Source: Bacillus benzoevorans (lineage in GTDB: Bacteria > Bacillota > Bacilli > Bacillales > Cytobacillaceae). Taken from it: a stretch of DNA of 64,000 nt. Of the stretch, positions 1-9,449 are shown piece after piece. Under the pieces are notes generated by a model. The model saw only the letters and a list, made by a program, of their open reading frames with translations, made no database searches and was not told the origin of the DNA. How positions within the stretch are numbered: position 1 is the stretch's first letter; each line of letters opens with the position of its first letter. The stretch is taken from the NCBI RefSeq assembly GCF_014207535.1, contig NZ_JACHGK010000005.1, forward strand, positions 170,594-234,593, in the 5' to 3' direction. The position numbers and the translations under genes were made by a program.

Positions 1-1412
1 TCTTCACGGTTTGGCAGTCCCAAATGTTCCTTCGGTGTCACATAGCAAAGCATAGCTGTTCCATACCAGCCAATCATCGCAGCCCCTATAGCAGAAGTAA
101 TATGGTCATATCCAGGTGCAATGTCTGTAGTCAGAGGTCCCAATGTATAGAATGGAGCTTCCTGACAAACCTCGAGCTGTTTATCCATATTTTCTTTAAT
201 CAGATGCATCGGTACATGCCCAGGTCCTTCTACCATCACTTGTACATCATGCTCCCAGGCAATTTTCGTCAATTCTCCAAGTGTCTCTAACTCGGCAAAC
301 TGTGCTTCGTCGTTCGCGTCATAAATGGAACCGGGACGCAAACCGTCTCCTAATGAGAAGGCAATATCATAGGCTTTCATAATTTCGCAGATTTCTGCAA
401 AATGAGTATAGAGGAAATTTTCCTGGTGGTGATATAAACACCATTGAGCCATGATGGAACCTCCGCGTGATACAATTCCGGTTAGACGTTTCGCCGTAAG
501 CGGAACATAGCGCAGCAATACACCGGCATGAATCGTGAAATAATCCACGCCTTGTTCAGCCTGCTCGATTAAAGTATCGCGGTATACCTCCCATGTTAAA
601 TCCTCAGCAATCCCGTTTACTTTTTCCAGCGCCTGGTAAATCGGTACAGTACCAACCGGAACAACAGAGTTGCGGATAATCCATTCCCGTGTGGTATGAA
701 TGTTTTTCCCTGTCGATAAATCCATAATGGTATCAGCGCCCCAGCGTGTTGCCCATGTCATTTTTTCCACTTCTTCTTCAATAGAAGAGGATACAGCCGA
801 ATTCCCAATATTCGCATTTATCTTTACATGGAAATTGCGCCCGATGATCATCGGTTCTGTTTCCGGGTGATTGATGTTCGCTGGAATAATCGCACGACCT
901 CTAGCCACTTCTTCACGAACAAACTCCGGATCCATGTTTTCGCGGATTGCGATAAATTCCATCTCAGGCGTAATGATACCTTTTTTCGCATAATGAAGCT
1001 GAGTCACGTTTTTCCCTTGTTTTGCCCGTAAAGGTTTCCGTTTTAACGCAGGGAACACCTGATGATTAGAACGTGGATCCTCGGCATCCCTGTAGCCATT
1101 ATCTTCAGGCTTAATTTCTCTTCCTTCATATTCTTCTACATCAGAGCGTTCTTGAATCCATGGCACACGGAGAGCAGGGAGACCTTTTGTAATATCAACA
1201 GAATAATTGGGATCTGTATAAGGACCGCTTGTATCATAGACACGAACAGGTGAATTTTGTTCTTCTCCACGAGTATTTATCGTCGGGCTTAATTCAATTT
1301 CCCGCATCGGAACTTTTATATCAGGTCTTGAGCCCGCTACATATACTTTTTTACTGCCCTCAAAGCTAGACATGATCGAAATGTTTTCGTTATTTACTGA
1401 CGGATTTAACAT
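1..1412 (-). CDS. thiC: Phosphomethylpyrimidine synthase ThiC (partial, C-terminus off the left edge)
   Basis: ThiC is the radical-SAM enzyme that converts aminoimidazole ribotide to hydroxymethylpyrimidine phosphate, the pyrimidine half of thiamine. About 470 residues are visible; family members are close to 590, so the C-terminal part with the Fe-S cysteine motif lies outside the window. The reverse-strand translation starts MLNPSVNNENIS and contains family stretches such as ANIGNS, MDLSTG, HAGVLLRY, RGGSIMA, LGDGLRPG and EGPGHVP. The start ATG at 1412 has a strong AAAGGAGAG site just upstream. A TPP riboswitch with an attenuator precedes it, so expression should fall when thiamine pyrophosphate is abundant. 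Confidence 0.97.
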   Translation of the reverse strand, partial: MLNPSVNNENISIMSSFEGSKKVYVAGSRPDIKVPMREIELSPTINTRGEEQNSPVRVYDTSGPYTDPNYSVDITKGLPALRVPWIQERSDVEEYEGREIKPEDNGYRDAEDPRSNHQVFPALKRKPLRAKQGKNVTQLHYAKKGIITPEMEFIAIRENMDPEFVREEVARGRAIIPANINHPETEPMIIGRNFHVKINANIGNSAVSSSIEEEVEKMTWATRWGADTIMDLSTGKNIHTTREWIIRNSVVPVGTVPIYQALEKVNGIAEDLTWEVYRDTLIEQAEQGVDYFTIHAGVLLRYVPLTAKRLTGIVSRGGSIMAQWCLYHHQENFLYTHFAEICEIMKAYDIAFSLGDGLRPGSIYDANDEAQFAELETLGELTKIAWEHDVQVMVEGPGHVPMHLIKENMDKQLEVCQEAPFYTLGPLTTDIAPGYDHITSAIGAAMIGWYGTAMLCYVTPKEHLGLPNRE

Positions 1413-1480
1413 AATGAGATCTCTCCTTTTTTTCAGCAAGGGATCGGATCTGGATCGTATCAAGCGATCATGGAAAAAAT

Positions 1481-1522
1481 AAAAAAGCCGGTGTCCAATA
1501 AAAGGATTGGACCCGGCTTGAT
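1481..1522 (-). terminator. Intrinsic terminator downstream of the TPP riboswitch
   Basis: On the minus strand a GC-rich stem (AAGCCGGGTCCAAT pairing with ATTGGACACCGGCTT, one bulge) is followed by TTTTTTATTTTTT. It sits between the riboswitch aptamer and thiC, as expected for the off-state terminator of a transcription-attenuation switch. Confidence 0.9.
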
Positions 1523-1552
1523 TTATCCGAAAGTAAATCATCATGTACATGA

Positions 1553-1652
1553 TAGTAACTTCCCTACGCTGGTATGAACCAGATCAGGTCCCGAGGGTCA
1601 AGAAACTTCATCGTGTTTCTCTCTCAGCCCAACTCAATGGACACCCCTAGTT
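1553..1652 (-). promoter_or_regulatory. TPP riboswitch (THI element)
   Basis: Read on the minus strand, the conserved blocks occur in order: GGGGTG, GGGCTGAGA, GACCC, ACCTGATCTGGTTCATACC, and AGCGTAGGGA. These are the thi-box sequences that bind thiamine pyrophosphate. The element lies directly upstream of the terminator and thiC, which is a standard target. Confidence 0.96.
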
Positions 1653-1801
1653 ATTGCTATTAAATTCAAAATTTATTATAGCGGAACCTAGCATAAAATG
1701 GAATAGTTTTTTTTAGAAAAATGAATAAAAATGAGGAATATACTCTGTCCTTTGCTCTATGATAAGATGAAGGAGTAAAGAATGAAAGAAGGGAATCAGT
1801 C

Positions 1802-2479
1802 ATGTCGATTAGCTGGATAGAAATAACTTTAAATAATCAAATCTATTTAGAAAAGGCATTTCAGCTATACGATAGGTCCTTTCCAATTGAGGTGAGGGAA
1901 CCTCATCAAATCCTTCTCAATAGCCTCCAATATGCTGAAAAACAGAACGCTAATCACTTTCACTTTCTCATCGGGCTGGAAAAAGAGGAACTGGTATCGC
2001 TGGCAACCGCTCATTATTTAGCTGAAGTCAACGCCGGATTTATTGTTTATCTGGCTGTAAGCGAGAATAGGAGAAAAAAAGGGCTGGGCTCGCGAACATT
2101 GCAGCAAATGGAAAGACTGTTAAACGAAGATGCTGCCTTAAACAAACAGCAAAATATTTCGGCTATCAGTCTCGAAACGGAAAAGTACGAAGAGGGTTCT
2201 TCCATGGTTGAAAAAGAAGCCTGCGAAAAGAGAAATCTCTTCTTTAAGAAAAATAGTTATCAAGTCTATGATGAGATTCATTACTTCCAGCCTCCGCTGC
2301 ATGGAGAAGGGGCGTGCGTTCCATTAAATCTCTTGATTAAAACAATGGGAAAAGAATTCTGTACGAAAGAAGAATGCAGGGAGATCATCAAAGCGATGTA
2401 TCGGGAGAAATATGCTGGAGTAAACGGGATTGATAAGAAGATCTTATCAAACTGCTGGGAGGAAATGTTCAAAGAATAG
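1802..2479 (+). CDS. GNAT-family N-acetyltransferase
   Basis: A 225-residue protein with a GNAT fold. The central part has the acetyl-CoA binding pattern (RRKKGLGSRTLQQME, about residues 90-104) after a hydrophobic strand IVYLAVSE. The N-terminal half (residues 1-75) resembles GNATs that begin with a YDRSFP motif. A C-terminal tail from about residue 185 (EECREIIKAMYREKY) is not part of the catalytic core. The start ATG follows AAAGAAGGGA. The gene stands alone, so the acceptor substrate cannot be inferred. Confidence 0.8.
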   Translation: MSISWIEITLNNQIYLEKAFQLYDRSFPIEVREPHQILLNSLQYAEKQNANHFHFLIGLEKEELVSLATAHYLAEVNAGFIVYLAVSENRRKKGLGSRTLQQMERLLNEDAALNKQQNISAISLETEKYEEGSSMVEKEACEKRNLFFKKNSYQVYDEIHYFQPPLHGEGACVPLNLLIKTMGKEFCTKEECREIIKAMYREKYAGVNGIDKKILSNCWEEMFKE

Positions 2480-2564
2480 GCTGACTTTAAACAAAAGGTG
2501 TAATAAGGAGTCATGACAGGGCTCTTCACCATTAATTTACATAACATAATTACCTTAAAGTAAA

Positions 2565-2589
2565 TTCAACTCAATTCAATTCAATTCAT
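2565..2589. repeat. Short tandem repeat, 5-nt unit TTCAA
   Basis: Four consecutive 5-nt units (TTCAA, CTCAA, TTCAA, TTCAA) and a partial fifth lie in the 285-bp gap between the acetyltransferase and the permease gene. It is probably a simple slippage repeat; no role is evident. Confidence 0.55.
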
Positions 2590-2764
2590 TTTATTAATAC
2601 AAAATATAAAAAAATAGCAGATTATTGCATATAGATCTCAGAATCTTTTGATATCCGGAGATTTCTATGATATATCTTACATGTTACGAATTTGATTATG
2701 ATAGAATTTCTCTCTTAAGCTATGAAAAAGTAACTTAGAAGGGAGTTGGAAGGGGATTAAATGA

Positions 2765-3667
2765 ATGGATCTGCTGTTAATTGTGCTGCCGGCCTTTCTC
2801 ATCTTTGGAACAGGATTTATCGGGCAGAAACTGTTTCAATTTCATATTAAATCGATTTCTACAATGTCGTTGTATTTAATGCTGCCATTTTTAACCTTTG
2901 ATACGTTTTATTCAAACGAATTGAATATTGAGTATTTTTATATGTTCCTATTTACATTTATTTTAGCAATTATTCTACTCGCCATTACGGTTATTTGGGG
3001 CTTCTTCATAAAAGCCGATAAATCACATTTGTCGGCGATGCTGCTGGGTACCGTTTTTCCTAATAGCGGTAATTATGGAGCGCCCGTGGCATTGTTTGCC
3101 TTTGGTACAGCAGGGTTTGATTATGCCGTTATTCTTATGGTGATTCATGCCTTTATTATTAATACACTCGGGATCTTTATTGCTTCTTTTGGAAGTGAAA
3201 AATCTACCCGTGCGAGAGATGCCTTGATAAACGTCTTAAAAATGCCTGTGCTGTATGGCTTTTTATTAGGAGTTTTGATGCAGCTGACAAATGTAAAGCT
3301 CCCAGAAACGATTATGGACGGCATCGGCATGGTCGGGGATGCCTCAATCCCCACAGTCATGTTAATCCTCGGGATGCAGCTGGCGGAGATCAAATCGAGC
3401 CATTTTGCCTTAAAATACATCAATACCATGACGGTTATTCGGATGGTCATTTCACCCATACTTGCTGTTTTCCTTGTTAGCTTTATGCCTGTTAATGATC
3501 TAATCAAGAATGTTTATATCTTGTTAGCCGCGATGCCGATAGCAGCCAATACAACGATGCTGGCGGTACAATTTAATGTTAAACCTGATTTAACGTCGTT
3601 TACCACGTTGGTCACAACACTTCTTAGTTTGATTACGATTCCGTTGACACTTTATTTTATTGGTTAG
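2765..3667 (+). CDS. AEC-family transporter (auxin efflux carrier / malate permease type)
   Basis: A 300-residue integral membrane protein with about ten hydrophobic segments in two five-helix halves, typical of the AEC family. Members include bacterial malate/malonate permeases and plant PIN-like carriers. Family-like features are the helix-break region GTVFPNSGNYGAPVALF (about residues 97-113) and the C-terminal MPIAANTTMLAVQF. The ATG at 2765 is preceded by GGAAGGGGATTAA. No metabolic neighbour points to a substrate; an organic acid is the family default. Confidence 0.85.
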   Translation: MDLLLIVLPAFLIFGTGFIGQKLFQFHIKSISTMSLYLMLPFLTFDTFYSNELNIEYFYMFLFTFILAIILLAITVIWGFFIKADKSHLSAMLLGTVFPNSGNYGAPVALFAFGTAGFDYAVILMVIHAFIINTLGIFIASFGSEKSTRARDALINVLKMPVLYGFLLGVLMQLTNVKLPETIMDGIGMVGDASIPTVMLILGMQLAEIKSSHFALKYINTMTVIRMVISPILAVFLVSFMPVNDLIKNVYILLAAMPIAANTTMLAVQFNVKPDLTSFTTLVTTLLSLITIPLTLYFIG

Positions 3668-3692
3668 AAACAGGATGATTTATATACACAAT

Positions 3693-3727
3693 AAAAAGGT
3701 ATTTACACGCTGGTGTAAATACCTTTG
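3693..3727 (-). terminator. Terminator of the flavoprotein gene
   Basis: A perfect stem AAAGGTATTTACAC / GTGTAAATACCTTT with a four-base loop is followed on the minus strand by TTTTTAT. It lies between two convergent genes and its U-tract serves the minus-strand gene. Confidence 0.85.
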
Positions 3728-3762
3728 AACATTTATCGAAAAATCGTACAGGGCAAAATGAA

Positions 3763-4332
3763 TTAGTTTACATCATGCCACATATATTTGTCGCCAGTCG
3801 CATCTTGGGCAACACGTACACCAACCGCAGCACCTTGTCCTGCTGCAATCATCACCTGGCTTGGCAGATCGGTTAAAAGACCGGCAATATAGAGATTTGG
3901 TACAGAAGTTACTCCCTCCCAGTTTACGCCGACAACCTTTTTAATTTTTCCGCTCTTAATATTTTCATTAACAGCGATTTCTAAACCGATTGCTTCCAGC
4001 AAAGCGGTATCAACATTGGTTGCGATAATGACGCGAACGGCTTCATACGTTGCACCATTTGCTTTGACAATGAAAGTATCGCCTTCTTTTTGCAGAAAAT
4101 CCACTTTTTCACTCTTTACTTCTGCAAAATCACCTAACTGCTGGCGGTATTTCTCAAGCAATTCATCACCGGAAACACCTGGTGCGCCCAACACATTATT
4201 TAATTTTGCTACTTTTTTTATTTGTGATTCTCCAGCATCGAACACAATCGTTTTTAAGCCGGCATGACCGGTAAACAAAGCGGCAGATAAACCGCTGATT
4301 CCTCCGCCAATAACAATAACATCTGCTTTCAT
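3763..4332 (-). CDS. Small NAD(P)/FAD-dependent oxidoreductase-like protein
   Basis: A 189-residue flavoprotein. The N-terminal dinucleotide motif VIVIGGGISGLSAALF (residues 4-19) binds the FAD ADP moiety. Near the C-terminus PNLYIAGLLTD followed by MIAAGQGAAVGVRVA matches the second FAD-contact region of thioredoxin-reductase-like enzymes. The separate NADPH domain and CxxC redox pair of true thioredoxin reductases (about 310-320 residues) are absent, so it is a compact relative of unknown electron partner. An upstream in-frame ATG at 4347 is possible, but the GAGGTG site lies inside that extension at the right distance from 4332, so 4332 is chosen. Confidence 0.8.
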   Translation of the reverse strand: MKADVIVIGGGISGLSAALFTGHAGLKTIVFDAGESQIKKVAKLNNVLGAPGVSGDELLEKYRQQLGDFAEVKSEKVDFLQKEGDTFIVKANGATYEAVRVIIATNVDTALLEAIGLEIAVNENIKSGKIKKVVGVNWEGVTSVPNLYIAGLLTDLPSQVMIAAGQGAAVGVRVAQDATGDKYMWHDVN

Positions 4333-4490
4333 CTTTAAACACCTCATTTTTATCTATGTACCTTTATTAATATAGTGTTATTTTGGAAGGATAGGAAGTA
4401 ATTGACAGTAAATGCTATAATATTGTCACAATTTCATTTATAATAGAAAAAATAATGATATTGACGAACATTGTAAAGGCTGTGGTATCG

Positions 4491-5246
4491 ATGTGTTTAA
4501 TTCTTTTTGCCTATCATGTCCATCCTGATATCCCTCTCATTGTTGCTGCCAATCGCGATGAATTTTATCAAAGACCGACAAAAGCGGCACATTACTGGGA
4601 TGATAGACAAGAGATTCTTGCCGGAAGAGATCTGGAAAAGTGGGGAACTTGGATGGGCGTAACAAGAGAAGGGCGTTTTGCGGCATTAACCAATTACCGC
4701 AATCCAAACGAAGAAACAGCGGGCAAAAGGTCACGCGGTGAACTGGTCGCGCAGTATCTAACATATGATGGGGACACAGAGGATTATCTAAAAAAACTTG
4801 AACAGAATCAGAGAGAATATCCGGGGTATAATATTCTATTAGGTGATGTGAACGAGCTCTGCTATTATTCAAATGTAAACAGCCAAATGAAAGTTTTAGA
4901 GCCTGGAATCTACGGTTTAAGCAACCATTTTCTCAATACCGAATGGCCGAAAGTGAAATTCGGTAAGGCAGGTCTGTTAAAAACTTTATCTGATCCCAGC
5001 CTGCCCATGCAAGAAGAACTGTTTCGGCTTCTGCAGCATGCTGATCCTGCTCCGGATAAACTGCTGCCACATACAGGAGTTTCATTGGAGTGGGAGAGAA
5101 TGCTGTCTCCTTTATTTATAAAAAGCGATGACTATGGTACAAGAAGTTCTACTGTATTATTGATGAGAGAGAAAAAAATAGATTTTATTGAACGGGTATA
5201 TCAAAATAATGAAATGGTGGAACAGCATTTTATTATTGAACCATAG
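4491..5246 (+). CDS. NRDE family protein (TANGO2-like)
   Basis: Starts MCLILFAYHVHPDIPLIVAANRDEF; the AANRDEF signature (residues 20-26) defines the NRDE family, related to eukaryotic TANGO2. It has 251 residues from this ATG, near the usual family length of 250-270. A longer reading from 4455 would add twelve residues before the conserved MCLI start, with no better ribosome site, so the conserved start is used. The N-terminal Cys2 after Met removal suggests an Ntn-hydrolase-like arrangement, but the biochemical role is not established. The acetoacetate-CoA ligase gene begins about 100 bp downstream on the same strand. Confidence 0.88.
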   Translation: MCLILFAYHVHPDIPLIVAANRDEFYQRPTKAAHYWDDRQEILAGRDLEKWGTWMGVTREGRFAALTNYRNPNEETAGKRSRGELVAQYLTYDGDTEDYLKKLEQNQREYPGYNILLGDVNELCYYSNVNSQMKVLEPGIYGLSNHFLNTEWPKVKFGKAGLLKTLSDPSLPMQEELFRLLQHADPAPDKLLPHTGVSLEWERMLSPLFIKSDDYGTRSSTVLLMREKKIDFIERVYQNNEMVEQHFIIEP

Positions 5247-5344
5247 TAGGTGCATGGTGTTTCGTACTATTCATAAATCATCTGTCATAAAAATAATAGA
5301 AGATAACAGTGATCCCTATTTCAGTGACAGAGGTGATAGATTTG

Positions 5345-7333
5345 GTGCAGGAAATTGAGGAAGGCATGTTTCTTTGGGAGCCGTCTGAAACATGGAAGCA
5401 GCAATCAAATATGGTGAAGTATCTGGACTGGCTGCATAAAAATAAAGAGCTGGTATTTAACCGGTATAAAGACCTTTGGCAATGGTCGGTTACAGAGATA
5501 GAAACTTTCTGGGAATCCTTATGGCAATATTTCAATATTAGCTATTCTGCCCCATATGTAAAGGTGCTTACGGAACGAAAAATGCCTGGTGCCCTATGGT
5601 TTGCAGGAGCGAGGCTCAACTATGCAGAGCATATTTTTCGTCATCAGCCTGATGAAAAAGTGGCTGTCATAGCCAAATCAGAAGTTCGTCCGCAGTTGCA
5701 AAAGCTGACTTGGAAGGAGCTTTATGAACAAACGGCTGTCTTTGCGGCGGCCTTAAAGAATTACGGTGTGAAACCCGGGGATCGAGTGGTTGGATTTCTC
5801 CCCAATATTCCGGAAACCATCATTGCCTTTTTAGCCTGTGCCAGCATCGGTGCAGTCTGGTCCTGCTGTTCTCCTGATTTTGGCAGTGCTGCGGTTGTGG
5901 ATCGTTTTAAACAAATTGAACCTAAACTGCTGATTTCCGCAGATGGTTACCGCTATCGTGGGAAGGATTATCAGCGAATCCCCAGTGTTCAGGAGATTCA
6001 AAAGGCTATTCCGTCCATCGAGAATACGATTATACTGCCATATATAGCAAAAAGTCCGGATATTCATGAGCTCAAAAATACTGTAATTTGGGACACATTG
6101 CTTGAGAGACAAAAGAACAAGAATGTGATTCGGTTTGAACAAGTTGCATTTGATCATCCTTTGTGGATTTTGTACTCATCTGGTACAACCGGACTGCCGA
6201 AGGCAATTGTGCAGGGTCATGGAGGAATTCTGCTGGAGCATTTAAAACAATGTCATCTGCAGATGAATATCACAAAAAAGGACCGTTTCTTTTGGTATAC
6301 ATCGACGGGGTGGATGATGTGGAATTTCTTGGTTAGCGGTTTGTTAACAGGAGGATCCATTGTCTTATATGACGGTCATCCGGGATATCCGGAGAACGAC
6401 TTCATGTGGACATTCGCTGAAGAAACAGGGATCACATTTTTTGGAACAAGTGCTGCCTATTTGCATTCTTGTATGAACACAGGGATGAGGCCAAAAGATG
6501 CCTGCCAGTTAAATAAGCTGAAAAGTATCGGCTCAACAGGGGCGCCGCTCTCTCCCGAAGCATTTGCGTGGGTGTATCGTCATGTAAAAGAGGATATTTG
6601 GCTGTCCTCTTTAAGCGGTGGAACGGATATTTGTTCTGCATTTGTCGGTGGTTCACCGCTGCTTGCGGTCCATGCAGGTGAAATTCAATGCCGACACTTG
6701 GGAGCTAGTGTAAAAGTGTTTGATGAATCAGGTAAGGAGATCATAGATGCGGTCGGGGAGTTGGTTGTCACTGAGCCGATGCCGTCCATGCCATTATATT
6801 TCTGGAATGATCAAAATAATAAACGCTATAAGAGCAGTTATTTCGAGACGTATTCCGATGTTTGGCGGCACGGGGATCTCATTAAAATTAAAACAAATGG
6901 CAGCTTATCCATATATGGTCGTTCTGATTCAACCATTAACCGCGGAGGAATCCGTATTGGTACGAGTGAACTATACAGAGCAGCCGCAAACATCACTGGA
7001 ATCGAGGATTGTCTCGCGGTTGACCTAACGGACAGGAATAACAAGGGCATGCTGCTGCTTTTTGTCGTCTTACATCATGGTGTCCCATTTACAAAAACAT
7101 TAGAAGAAGAGATCAAACAGTGCATCCGGGAAAACTGTTCACCGAGACATCAGCCGGATCGGATTTTTCAAATTTCTGAAGTGCCGCAAACTTTAAATGG
7201 TAAAAAACTGGAGGTACCTGTCAAAAAGCTTTTAATGGGTGTCCCGTTGGAGAAAGCTGTAAATGATGGTTCAATGAAAAACCCGAAGTGTCTTGACTTT
7301 TTTATCGAATTGAAAAATCAATTATCCATTTAA
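5345..7333 (+). CDS. Acetoacetate-CoA ligase
   Basis: Activates acetoacetate to acetoacetyl-CoA with ATP, feeding ketone bodies or poly-hydroxybutyrate breakdown products into central metabolism. It belongs to the ANL adenylating superfamily. The N-terminal ACS-type domain includes WFAGARLNYAEH; the P-loop ILYSSGTTGLPKAIVQGHGG is seen, then TSTGWMMWN, GGTDICSAF and the hinge HGDLIKI...YGRSDSTINRGGIRIG. The C-terminal catalytic lysine region is LNGKKLEVPVKK. The start is ambiguous: AGAGGTGA is 8 nt before GTG at 5345 and 5 nt before TTG at 5342. The GTG at 5309 lacks a site. The length of about 660 residues fits the family. Confidence 0.93.
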   Translation: MQEIEEGMFLWEPSETWKQQSNMVKYLDWLHKNKELVFNRYKDLWQWSVTEIETFWESLWQYFNISYSAPYVKVLTERKMPGALWFAGARLNYAEHIFRHQPDEKVAVIAKSEVRPQLQKLTWKELYEQTAVFAAALKNYGVKPGDRVVGFLPNIPETIIAFLACASIGAVWSCCSPDFGSAAVVDRFKQIEPKLLISADGYRYRGKDYQRIPSVQEIQKAIPSIENTIILPYIAKSPDIHELKNTVIWDTLLERQKNKNVIRFEQVAFDHPLWILYSSGTTGLPKAIVQGHGGILLEHLKQCHLQMNITKKDRFFWYTSTGWMMWNFLVSGLLTGGSIVLYDGHPGYPENDFMWTFAEETGITFFGTSAAYLHSCMNTGMRPKDACQLNKLKSIGSTGAPLSPEAFAWVYRHVKEDIWLSSLSGGTDICSAFVGGSPLLAVHAGEIQCRHLGASVKVFDESGKEIIDAVGELVVTEPMPSMPLYFWNDQNNKRYKSSYFETYSDVWRHGDLIKIKTNGSLSIYGRSDSTINRGGIRIGTSELYRAAANITGIEDCLAVDLTDRNNKGMLLLFVVLHHGVPFTKTLEEEIKQCIRENCSPRHQPDRIFQISEVPQTLNGKKLEVPVKKLLMGVPLEKAVNDGSMKNPKCLDFFIELKNQLSI

Positions 7334-7334
7334 A

Positions 7335-7370
7335 AAGAGCTGTCACAGTTTTTGTGACAGCTTTCTTTTC
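7335..7370. terminator. Bidirectional terminator
   Basis: Stem AGCTGTCACA / TGTGACAGCT with a short T-rich loop, A-tract before it and TTTCTTTTC after it. It lies between the convergent ligase gene and the minus-strand secreted-protein gene and can serve both. Confidence 0.88.
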
Positions 7371-8199
7371 ACAATTGATCCGCAATACTGCCATCAATTC
7401 TCCATTGCCCGGTAAGCGAATCCTTTAACAGAATAATGTCCATGCTCTTTCTTTGTTTGCTGAAATCACAATGATAAACGGTAGCATCCACTGAAATTCG
7501 CTGGATGAAAGGGTTGTGCTCGTTATCAATCTGAACCGATTTCCGATTCATGGAAAAAAACATAATATTCTTCAGCCTTTTATGGAGTTGTTTCTCTTTA
7601 TTGGAAAAAAGCATCCTTACCGTTTCATTATCCCTCTGATTAACGGCGGTTTCAAAAACCTTCAATACCTGGACCGGTTCAATTTCATTTAAATAGTCGG
7701 CCAATTTTCCTCCGGCACGGAGGATCATGATTTTATGGGATAAATCCTCATTTCCTGAACCATGTGTGGTACTGCCATAAAAATGAACACAAAAATGCCC
7801 GGGAAATCCATTTTTCAAGGCACCAGCACCATGCGGCATTCCATGCATCGATGCAGCAAGTAATTGATCCTTGGTCGCAATTAAAATTGCCCTTCTTTTC
7901 CAACTCCACTTGCCATTATAAATGGTCTTCATCATTTTCGTATCCTTAAAGGTGAGAGGCTGAACATCGGCATGTTTACTCCCAGCTCTTCTTTGTACCT
8001 CAAAATGCAAGCCGGTTTCAACATCGATAATCGTAAAAATGGACTTTTTGGGAATGACTTTATTTGCTTCATCCCATGGTAGGATCTTGACAGTAAAACT
8101 AGTTGGATTGTCCTTATTTTCAAGTGTCAGTGCCCCAACAGAAGTAATATTTCCTAAAAGCAGACAAATTAAAGTGAATAGAAAAACAATTTTTTTCAT
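7369..8199 (-). CDS. Secreted protein of unknown function
   Basis: 276 residues. The N-terminus MKKIVFLFTLICLLLG...GALT is a signal peptide with a likely cleavage near residue 23. The mature part has a conserved-looking core (residues 60-165) with VQRRAGSKHADVQPL, GKWSWKRRAILI, SMHGMPHGAGAL and HFCVHFYGSTTHGSG. I have seen similar stretches in uncharacterised exported proteins of Bacillus relatives, but I know no assigned activity. Several histidines plus the single Cys in HFCVHF suggest a possible hydrolytic or metal site; this is inference. The ATG at 8199 follows GAGGG. Confidence 0.75.
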   Translation of the reverse strand: MKKIVFLFTLICLLLGNITSVGALTLENKDNPTSFTVKILPWDEANKVIPKKSIFTIIDVETGLHFEVQRRAGSKHADVQPLTFKDTKMMKTIYNGKWSWKRRAILIATKDQLLAASMHGMPHGAGALKNGFPGHFCVHFYGSTTHGSGNEDLSHKIMILRAGGKLADYLNEIEPVQVLKVFETAVNQRDNETVRMLFSNKEKQLHKRLKNIMFFSMNRKSVQIDNEHNPFIQRISVDATVYHCDFSKQRKSMDIILLKDSLTGQWRIDGSIADQL

Positions 8200-8414
8200 C
8201 TGACCCTCGTTCCCCTAACTATTTTATCAACATTTGTATCTTTTGAATTGTTTTCGAAAAAAATTCCTGCAATAAAATTTGGAACAATTACCGTCATTTA
8301 ATGCTGAAAGAATCTGTTTTTCTTGAGATTAAGGGGACAGAATAGAAAAGAACGATACTTCTCGAAAAGAGAAAGGACGTTCTTTCTTCCAATTCTAAAG
8401 CTGGAGGGATTCAT

Positions 8415-8627
8415 TTGCCAAATGTTAAAGTAAATTGTTCTGTACAAAACTGTGCCTTCCATGTACAAGGAAATGTTTGCGGCGCTGACAAAATAAACAT
8501 TGATATGGATTACCAGTCCAAGTATGATTCTGAGTTTGCTCAAGAATTTGGTTTTGCAGATCGTTCAGAGGAAGCCAATCACTCAAGAGAGACGTGTTGT
8601 AAAACATTTAAGGCAAAAGAAGAATAA
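8415..8627 (+). CDS. DUF1540 domain-containing small protein
   Basis: A 70-residue cysteine-rich protein from a TTG start (CTGGAGGGATTCAT then TTG). Cysteines occur in a pattern typical of DUF1540 (VNCSVQNCAFHVQGNVCGAD near the N-terminus; SRETCCKTF near the C-terminus), probably a metal-binding or disulfide module. Its function is unknown. It is a monocistronic gene pointing toward the fetAB terminator. Confidence 0.85.
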   Translation: MPNVKVNCSVQNCAFHVQGNVCGADKINIDMDYQSKYDSEFAQEFGFADRSEEANHSRETCCKTFKAKEE

Positions 8628-8649
8628 TTCAATGGACATATGTTGAAAA

Positions 8650-8692
8650 AATGAAGCAAAACGGCTGATAAAATGAGTCGTTTTGCTTCATT
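8650..8692 (-). terminator. Terminator of the fetAB unit
   Basis: A long stem GAAGCAAAACG...CGTTTTGCTTC is followed on the minus strand by ATTTTTTC. It lies just past the fetB stop and also faces the end of the DUF1540 gene. Confidence 0.8.
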
Positions 8693-8696
8693 AATA

Positions 8697-9449
8697 TTAA
8701 TCATATTCGATAAATTGCTGCGCTTTTGTAAATAGCAGACCGTGGGTAAGTATGGCCATGATGATGGCAATAATGGCTGCTGAAGAAGTGAAGGAATACA
8801 TAATAAGAATCTGATAACGCACCGCTTCAATCGGATCGGCGCCGGCAACAATCATCCCCGTCATCATCCCCGGCAGCTGCACCAACCCAACCGTTTTTAA
8901 CCCATCGACTGTTGGCAGCATAGAGGCTTTTACTGTGTTACGCATGACATGAGAAATCGCCTGTTTGGAAGTGGCTCCTAAACCTAAATATACTTTTATC
9001 TCATCTCTTCTTGTCTCAAGTTCAGATTTTAATCGATTTAAAAACAAACCGGAGACAACCATTCCATTTCCGATAATCATGCCGCTGATAGGAATCACAT
9101 ATTGCGGAGCAGGCTCAATGATTCTTAATGATAACAAGAGACCCATTGTTAAGACTTCGGTGGACGCAATCGCAACAGCTATCCGGCACCCAATACCAGG
9201 AAAACCTTTTCCCTTTTTACGCGCATTGATAACGGCAACTGTGATCATAACAGAGATCATTAAGATGATTAACGGCCAGGACTTAAGGTTAAAGATAAAA
9301 TGCAGGATATAGCCCACGGCAATCAACTGAATGGCAGCGCGTATCGTACCAATCAACATATCCTTTTCCAGCCCGACCTTTTGCCATCTGGAAAGAAGGA
9401 TAGCAAATACCACAAAAATAAGAGTAGATAGTAATGCCATTGAACTCAT
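8697..9449 (-). CDS. fetB: FetB-type ABC transporter permease (UPF0014)
   Basis: 250 residues with six to seven membrane helices. The block TVDGLKTVGLVQLPGMMTG then GADPIEAVRYQILIMY (about residues 178-212) is the hallmark of the UPF0014/FetB family. FetAB in enteric bacteria exports iron and protects against oxidative stress; here the substrate is inferred from family only. The start overlaps the fetA stop by 4 bp (ATGA), indicating translational coupling. Confidence 0.9.
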   Translation of the reverse strand: MSSMALLSTLIFVVFAILLSRWQKVGLEKDMLIGTIRAAIQLIAVGYILHFIFNLKSWPLIILMISVMITVAVINARKKGKGFPGIGCRIAVAIASTEVLTMGLLLSLRIIEPAPQYVIPISGMIIGNGMVVSGLFLNRLKSELETRRDEIKVYLGLGATSKQAISHVMRNTVKASMLPTVDGLKTVGLVQLPGMMTGMIVAGADPIEAVRYQILIMYSFTSSAAIIAIIMAILTHGLLFTKAQQFIEYD

